From contig SADC01001043.1 in the NCBI GenBank assembly GCA_004194705.1, positions 72,768 through 136,767 of the forward strand: a stretch of DNA of 64,000 bases. Direction: 5' to 3'. The position numbers and the translations under genes are program-made. This document shows positions 57,610 to 64,000 of the stretch, one piece after another (position 1 is the first letter of the stretch; each line of letters begins with the position of its first letter). This DNA is from Ditylenchus dipsaci. Lineage: Eukaryota; Nematoda; Chromadorea; Rhabditida; Anguinidae. The notes under the pieces were generated by a model, which made no database searches, was not told the DNA's origin, and saw nothing but the letters and a program-made list of their open reading frames with translations.

Positions 57610-59755
57610 CTAAAAGTAATTTAAAATTTTCATCTCTATCTTTTGTAAGTCCATTTTAGAGATTGTGTCGCACTTTTGAATTACTTTATTGACAATTGGC
57701 AGTGCGAACCCAGCTCTTTGTACTTTTCTTTTCAAAACTGCTTGTTTGTTGTCTTTTGACATGACATTTTTAACAAATTCATCGTACATTGACTGTAAAT
57801 CTTTGTAATAGCCGAAATCCATGGGATGAAGCCAATCATCAAAGACTTGCTCTTGTTCGTTGTTTTTTTGTTGCATGTCGAAGCGCATGATTGTGTCGTG
57901 TGCGTTTGTGACTTTGATATTGTCACTAAGCATTTCATCAGCTCGAAATACTTGCACACTTTAAGATGTTTATCTAGTTGATCTAATCGACAAAATGGTG
58001 GCGTTTGCCAGCTTTGATCAATGGCACGAGTTAAAAACTCAAATTCATGAACCAGTAATACTCTTGGTAGACTATCATATGTTATTTTGTCAGAAGAAGA
58101 CTGGTCTTTTGTTTTGGCATTTTCGAGTTCGAAATTAAGATGGAAATTGTGCTTCTTAATTCGATCACTAAGAGATTTCGCTTTTTCTAGATTTTCGCCT
58201 AATTTTTGATTTAATTGCTTCAACAAATTTTCAGGATTTTTAATTTTTGAATTCAGCCCTTTTGTTTTCATGTTCTTTTGCAGTCCTTTCAAATATCCGT
58301 CATGGATTTTTGTAAAGTGTCTTAAAAGTTAAAATTGAAATACTGTTTTACGGATTTTTAAAAACATTTCTTTTGCTCACATTTGTACAGCTCACAGAAA
58401 GCTAAAATTTCCCTACACTATCTATTGTTTGTTTTTATTCAGTTTTTATCGTTAAATGTATGAATGAAACTATTTTTAAGTTTTTTCTTCATCATAATGA
58501 AATTTGACAAAAAAAATGGCCACCTCCTTGACACGACAATTTCAGACCGCAGAATTTTAATAATAATTTTTTTTATTGAAAATTTTAGTTTTTCAGTGAA
58601 AATGGCTAACAAGGTTAGCCATTTTGTAGAGCTCTAGAGCCATTCAAGTCGGCTATCTTGTCTCAAATACCAGTTTTAAGCAATATTGGGCTTCAGAATT
58701 CCATGACTCTGAATTTAAACCAATTGTAAATGCAAACAAAAATTTAACCGCAATCTGATTTTAACCGCAATCTGAAAAATAGAAGCAGGAGACTTCGTGC
58801 TAATAAATGAAAAGCGGAAAGCAGATGTGCGAAATGTTTGCTCTAGGTTGAGATATGGGGTCCGTAGGGCGAGGAGTTGATATAGTCAAATTTTTCATTA
58901 ACATAACAATAAAGTCAAATTTCTCATTAAGACAACTCCGAGGAACCGGTTCGAGCGTTATGTTAATGAGAAGTTCGACTGTACAGTAAATATGGTAAGA
59001 CTATTCGAAAACTTCAAATAGTATTTTTCAGTTCTAAATCTGAAAGAAATCGAGAATATTCGGTGTAAAGAATCTTACTTTATAACCGTTAGTGCCCATT
59101 TTGTGTTGATCAATTTCATCAAATTTTCAGGTCCGTTTACTGAAACTTCAAAGGGGTCCATCTCGACAGTTGTATTTTCTTTTCTTCATCTTTAGGAGTG
59201 GCAATATAAGTTTTAACAGAGCTAAATGAACTTCTTATCCATGAATAAGTAGACATTGCTGCTTTCGCAGCTGCTAATCCTTTAGCTTTGATTGCTTCTT
59301 TTCCTTTTCCTCTTTTGTTTTTTCTCTTCAGCTTCTTTAATTTTTTATCTTGGTATTTTACAACTATTCCTTTTATTTCTGCACTCAATTGTTCGTTAAA
59401 AATTTTGTAAGAAATAGCTAACAAGGTTTCGAAATCAAGTGCTTGTTTGTCTTGAAAACTGGTTTTTGGAATCCAATTTTCAATATTCCGTCTTTGTCTG
59501 ATAAATCGATCATTTTAAGCAACAATTCAAAAATAGTTTTCAAATGATTTATATTAGCATCGATGACTTGTGATGCATTTCTAGTTTTTTGATCCACTTC
59601 CCATCCTAGTTCTCTTAAAATTCCTTGCTCAGATATAGCAGTTTCTGGCAATATAGATGATAACTCTTGTGTGGATGTCTTGCTTCCATTTGTCGAAAAG
59701 AAAAAGCAAAATAGACATAAAGAGACAAACTGTAAAGATTCTTTTTGTATGTCAT
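57610..59755 (-). CDS. Unrecognised, probably secreted helical protein, two exons
   Basis: I do not recognise this gene. Exon 1 is 59755-59079 and exon 2 is 58320-57610 (GT-AG, phase 2), about 463 aa if four single bases are restored. The N-terminus is a good signal peptide (LQFVSLCLFCFFFS followed by TNGSKTSTQ). The mature part is hydrophilic and mostly helical, with a very basic stretch (KKLKKLKRKNKRGKGKEAIK), an Ala-rich segment, and a second exon rich in Lys/Asn/Gln with heptad-like spacing (ENLLKQLNQKLGENLEKAK). The frame breaks lie near the start codon, in the T-run at 59463-59467, near 59161-59165 and near 57955-57963. Each needs one inserted base, after which both exons stay open throughout. 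Long continuous coding on both sides of each break argues against random ORFs. It has no near neighbour on either side. Confidence 0.6.
58870..58985. repeat. Small CAGTCGAA-type MITE in intron
   Basis: ATAGTCAAATTTTTCATTAAC and GTTAATGAGAAGTTCGACTG are inverted, with GAACCGGTTCGAGC inside. Located in the intron of the secreted-protein gene. Confidence 0.5.
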
Positions 59756-59784
59756 TATTGTAACCTAAAATGTCTATTAGTATA

Positions 59785-60163
59785 CAGTCAAATTTCTCTA
59801 TTACGACTCTCAAGAGACGGGACAAAATCGGGTCTTTAGATGTCTGTGAGTGAGAGTGAGAATAAAAAAATTTACTTTCCGTGAGAATCTAACTGAAAAT
59901 GAGAATCTCACTAATGAAAAAACTTAAAATAACTGTAAGACTCATCTGGGATAAAAAACTTGTAACTTGTATTGATACTAGGATGATACTAAGCCTTATA
60001 CAAAAGGGAAAAAGCAAAAAAGGGTTGACTTTGAGAATTACAAACTGCCATAATATCTTATCTCAAAAACACATTTGGAGTGAAATAAGACCCATGGCAA
60101 ATTTTGTTGATAGGATCTAGGGAGTCGAACTTTCGGGTGTCTTTATATAGAGAGACTTGACTG
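59785..60163. mobile_element. Tigger-like MITE, CAGTCAAATTTCTCTA ends
   Basis: CAGTCAAATTTCTCTATTACG and TATAGAGAGACTTGACTG are inverted; a GGGACAAAATCGGGT motif follows the left end. Its right half contains one copy of a 154-bp direct repeat. It starts 30 bp upstream of the secreted-protein gene. Confidence 0.55.
59965..60118. repeat. 154-bp direct repeat, copy 1
   Basis: Starts ACTTGTATTGATACTAGG and ends TTGTTGATAGGATCT. It matches 60773-60927 except for one extra A in an A-run of the second copy. Confidence 0.85.
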
Positions 60164-60589
60164 TGAAAAAGATATATTAGTAAAAATACACAGGCGGAAC
60201 CAATGCAGCTTTCGGCTCGATGTTTCTTGCATCCCCAGATTCAACTTTTTCTTTCTATTAGGAAAAAATATTAAGATTCCATACAGTAAATCGACTATGC
60301 TATACAAGATGGCATTAACAGAATTTTCGATTTCAAGTTTACAGCTCGGGCGGTCCCCTTGTAAGAATTAAAGTACTTATACAGAGTGATTCAAGTATTC
60401 CGTAACGAATTCTTTCGGCCATTACTTTTTGTAGCCTCAATGAGATGTCTGAAATGAGCGAAAACGCCCTAAACTACTTTTTCTAACTATTACGATAAAA
60501 GAATAATTTTAAATAATTTCTAATTTGAAAGTTTTTACTTTTCTCAATAAGTTTCAATAAGGTTAAAAAGATGTTTTTTAAGTTAGGGT

Positions 60590-60745
60590 TTTTAGTGATT
60601 TTTCATATTTGGGCTTAGGCAAGAGCAGGTCAGCGTATGGGCTTAAACACGCTCCTTGGTGTTAAAAAAATAGAATTAGGGTTCAGTTCGTCCTAACATA
60701 CGCTGGCCTCTTCTTGCTTAAGCCTAAAGTAGACCCTAAAAAGTC
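60590..60745. repeat. Hairpin with TTAGGCAAGAGCAGG arms
   Basis: CTTAGGCAAGAGCAGGTCAGC pairs imperfectly with ACGCTGGCCTCTTCTTGCTTAAG. A similar arm pair is nested in the MITE at 16917. Confidence 0.5.
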
Positions 60746-60772
60746 AAAAAATGCTCAAAATCTATCGATTTC

Positions 60773-60927
60773 ACTTGTATTGATACTAGGATGATACTAA
60801 GCCTTATACAAAAGGGAAAAAGCAAAAAAGGGTTGACTTTGAGAATTACAAACTGCCATAATATCTTATCTCAAAAAACACATTTGGAGTGAAATAAGAC
60901 CCATGGCAAATTTTGTTGATAGGATCT
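60773..60927. repeat. 154-bp direct repeat, copy 2
   Basis: Same sequence and orientation as 59965-60118, but here without the surrounding CAGTCAA element. Confidence 0.85.
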
Positions 60928-61857
60928 TTTAAATATTTAAACTAAGTTTTGTTTAACGATTTGGATACAGAACGATGAAAATCAGTCATAGAAAACATAA
61001 ATATTCAGGCCTTAAGATTACTCACAATTTTAGTTGATATAACAACACAAAGATAAATGTAACGAAATGTTTGTAAAGGCTAGTCTATAGAATTCAATAG
61101 ATTTTTGAAAAACGAAAAAAATCAACGAAAAGTAAATAAAAGTGGGCTACCATATCTGTGCGTTTGATTTTTGCGGTTATTCAACCTTTCACACGCGTGT
61201 CCCTGTTTTATCGGGCGTCTTCCATGTTTCTTCTATTTTTAGATATTTAGAAAAATAGTATAAGGAAGAAAGAGATTGCAGCAAGTTATAAAATTATTGA
61301 TAGATTTGCAGCTTGCATAGTCTCCATGTTAATCCATAAAACGCACGTGTTAGAAAAATATACACAGCTCTGTTTAGAAAGTTATCGAATAAATTTTAAG
61401 ATGTTTACCTCAGAGAGGCATGCTCGTCGCCGATGATAATATTTCGGAAGGCGGGTACCAGCTCATTTCAAGAAAGAATCATTTCGAAAAGCGAATTTGT
61501 TGAGTACCCTCTTGCCCACGGCGTGTCAAACTGGTCAAAAACACGAATTACCTCTTTTCGTTGCGAGACAAAAAATTTTTCGAAATTTTTTGTCTGGCTT
61601 GCATTTTTTGCTATTTTTTTTTGAGTTTTTTTAAAACTAAAGTACAAGTCACGGCGTGTCAAACTGGTCAAAAACACGAATTCCAGTTTTCCTCTCGGGA
61701 CTAAAAAATTCAAAAATTTTTTCGATCCATTTTTTGCCGATATTTTAGTGCTAGCAGATGAATGCATTGATCGCTGTTTCTTGTGCATCATTTTGCGTCA
61801 AGTTTGGACTTAAAGAAAGCGGAAAGCATGCTCTACAAAACTATAGACAACAATTCC
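60928..61857. other. Intergenic DNA with element fragments
   Basis: A left arm of the GGCGGGTACCAGG family lies at 61404-61510. The word GGCGTGTCAAACTGGTCAAA occurs twice (61529 and 61653). No gene is recognised. Confidence 0.45.
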
Positions 61858-62494
61858 AAATAATTAAAAATTTCCATCCATAATTAAGCCGTTTAAAAAT
61901 GCGTGAAATTTGCTCAAATTTTGGTGTTTTTGTTTTGGCTCTAATTCTGTCCAAAAGTCGAATTTTGGCAAACCATCCGTAATTATTAAAGCTCCGGGTC
62001 TCGGCTATCCAATGCACTTTGAATTTTTGAAAAAAGTTGAAAACTCGCGATTTCCCAGCGCGCCGAATTGTGGTCGCAATTTTTTCCTCGAAATTTAATG
62101 GACTTTTAAAACGTGTGGCGGCCCATTATTCTTAACAAATATGGTTGATGTTAAGTATTGAAAAAAAGCCTTAGACTCTCCGCTTTCGTTTGAGTATTTA
62201 CTGAGCTGAACATGTTTTAAAAATTTGATCTAGTCACACGTTTTAAAAGTCCATTAAATTTCGAGGAAAAAATTGCGACCAAAATTCGGCGCGCTGGGAA
62301 ATCCCGAGTTTTCAACTTTTTTCAAAAATTCAAAGTGCATTGGATAGCCGAGACCCGGAGCTTTAATAATTACGGATGGTTTGCCAAAATTCGACTTTTG
62401 GACAGAATTAGAGCCAAAACAAAAACACCAAAATTTGAGCAAATTTCACGCATTTTTAAACGGCTTAATTATGGATGGAAATTTTTAATTATTT
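61858..62494. repeat. Long inverted repeat, arms about 260 bp
   Basis: Left arm 61858-62117 and right arm 62234-62494 are almost identical reverse complements (CCATCCATAATTAAGCCG, AAAGCTCCGGGTCTCGGC, AGCGCGCCGAATT). A spacer of 116 bp separates them. Both arms hold the same 62-codon chance ORF in mirror image. Confidence 0.8.
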
Positions 62495-62877
62495 GATAAT
62501 TTCAATAATTCTTGCATTTGAAATTGTCTAGTATCAGGTACACCAGAGATTTTAATTTCAAGATCCAATATGGAATCATTTTTCGTGCTTTTGGTTTAAT
62601 TTTTCATGATTTGTCAGTTCGACTTGTCATTTTTTGGGATTGCTTGACTGTTGTGCTGTTTAAGCCCTAAATTACGTGCAAATTCCAGCCTTCTATTTCA
62701 TATTTATGTGGTCAGGTCGTAATTTGCGTCTATTTTCATCTTCTTTTATCTTGATCATGACATAGATATTTTTTACTGGTCAATCTTTCAATCTTTTCTC
62801 TTCGTTTTTCTTATTGAGGTGTCATCCAGCCATAAGAATAAGCACTTCAATGAAAATTTTGCACATATTTTACTAAT

Positions 62878-63575
62878 TCGAAAATCATGTTTAAATGACT
62901 TCTAAGTGATTTTTATATGCTTAAAACGATAAAAAAAAGTCATTTTCTAACACTTTTTCACCTAAAAAATGGATTTTTTCAAGAAAATTTTTTTGACCGA
63001 AATTTGACTTTTTGCCTTGGTCCCTCTGGTATGCATACATGTTATATGCATCCAGAGTCACTTTCGAGTGATTTGTGTCTCAGGTATGTGTGTGTGCGCA
63101 TCTTAACTCCAAGCCTCCTGCGCCTTGGGGCTCGGAGTTGAGATACACACACCCACATACCTTAGAGACCAAACACTCGAAAATGACTCTGGATGCATAA
63201 AAACCATATGAAGGGTACCTGGATATTTTAAAAAGACTGAAAAGATGGGATTGAACATATTTTTGTTAGCTGGAAAAAAAACTCTATTATGCATATTGTT
63301 TTTATGCATCCAGAGTCAATTCCGAGCAAGACTCTTGAAAAAAATGCATTTAGAGACTATTTTTGCCCAGCTCCAGTGACCAAAACGGGTAGAATACCTT
63401 AGTACAAGGTGATTCACCTTGGTCCCCCAAGGTAAAAAGTTAAATTTTAGTCGAAAAAAAAAAATTTTTCAAAAATTTATTTTTTATGTGGAAAAGTGTA
63501 GGAAAATAACTTTTTTATCGTTTTAAGCATATTAAAATTACTCAGGATTCATTTAAACGTGATTTACGAAAAATT
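62878..63575. repeat. 700-bp palindrome with nested motifs
   Basis: TGCTTAAAACGATAAAAAAAAG (62918) pairs with TTTTTTATCGTTTTAAGCA (63510). Inner GCCTTGGTCCC pairs with CACCTTGGTCCC-type words, and GCATCCAGAGTCA occurs three times. The centre has CACACACCCACATACC. Confidence 0.6.
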
Positions 63576-63768
63576 AAAAAATGCGATTAAAAAATCTGGA
63601 GTTCAACTTTTTGAATTACTATTTTTCTTAAACTGCTTATGAAGAAAAGATAAGCAAAAATATTTGAAGGTCAAAATCCTTAAGTAACGGGCAGACTACT
63701 GAAAACGGGTTTTTGTAAAAAATTTGTCTAGTTTGCTATTTCTAATGAATGAAATAATTGAGCCTAAT

Positions 63769-63805
63769 ATCAGGTTGTTCAGAAAGTTTGCGACCACCCT
63801 GCTTT
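63769..63805 (+). mobile_element. Possible mariner element end at window edge
   Basis: CAGGTTGTTCAGAAAGTTTG followed by CGACCACCC resembles the terminal repeat of mariner elements. Only about 230 bp remain to the window end and no transposase is visible. Confidence 0.35.
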
Positions 63806-64000
63806 TTTTAATGATATTTTTTAATTTCTTTCAATTTTCTCTCGAGGTAGCAACTAAATGGCAATGATGCGGTAACAAACCAATCGTGTTCTATAATTGA
63901 CTTAAATGGACTAATCAAATCTGTGAAGTCGCAAGAAAAATAACCAGATTTGACATGAAAAATTCCCCCACGAATAACTAGGTTCCTGTTAGTTGAAAAA

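Noticed and set aside
61910..62442. Two nearly identical 62-codon frames on opposite strands
   Set aside because: They are mirror images in the arms of the inverted repeat; nothing else supports coding.

Overview
The window looks like a piece of a nematode genome. The DNA is AT-rich with short AT-rich introns (several of 45-52 bp with TTTTCAG-type acceptors) beside introns of 1-4 kb filled with repeats. The gene content also fits: a nematode SRSX-type chemoreceptor, an F-box protein of the kind expanded in nematodes, an insect-type gustatory-receptor-like gene and a lipid-droplet hydrolase. I lean towards a free-living or plant-associated (clade IV-like) nematode, but the lineage is an inference. 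Exon models were built by hand from splice sites, phase and family resemblance. No search was run.

Layout, left to right: the 3' end of an SLC7 amino-acid transporter (732-1380 +); an SRSX-like GPCR (4508-9146 +); a lipid-droplet-associated hydrolase, LDAH (11900-9608 -); an F-box gene (15116-17667 +); a 15-exon secreted PD40/TolB-like beta-propeller gene (29936-18855 -); a repeat-rich gap with a possible 38-aa membrane micropeptide (33040-33156 +); a rhodopsin-class GPCR (35257-41426 +) whose fifth intron holds a transposon nested in another transposon; a gustatory-receptor-like 7TM gene (42521-50586 +); a MED15-like gene with two or more KIX-like domains (55945-51152 -); and an unrecognised, probably secreted gene (59755-57610 -). 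From 60 kb to the end there are only repeats.

Most of the rest is small inverted-repeat DNA transposons (MITEs), often nested. They include TTAA-flanked foldbacks, TA-flanked Tigger-like elements, hAT-like elements with exact 8-bp target duplications, a family whose ends are CGTCGTT-type microsatellite, and palindromes that carry a tRNA-like core. Two members of another MITE family sit inside such tRNA-like cores.

Almost every gene model is interrupted by one or a few junctions that lack exactly one base, nearly always in the same direction and often beside a homopolymer. I read this mainly as uncorrected deletions in the assembly consensus rather than as a cluster of pseudogenes. Three of the genes are 7TM receptors likely to act in chemosensation; I see no shared pathway or operon among the rest.
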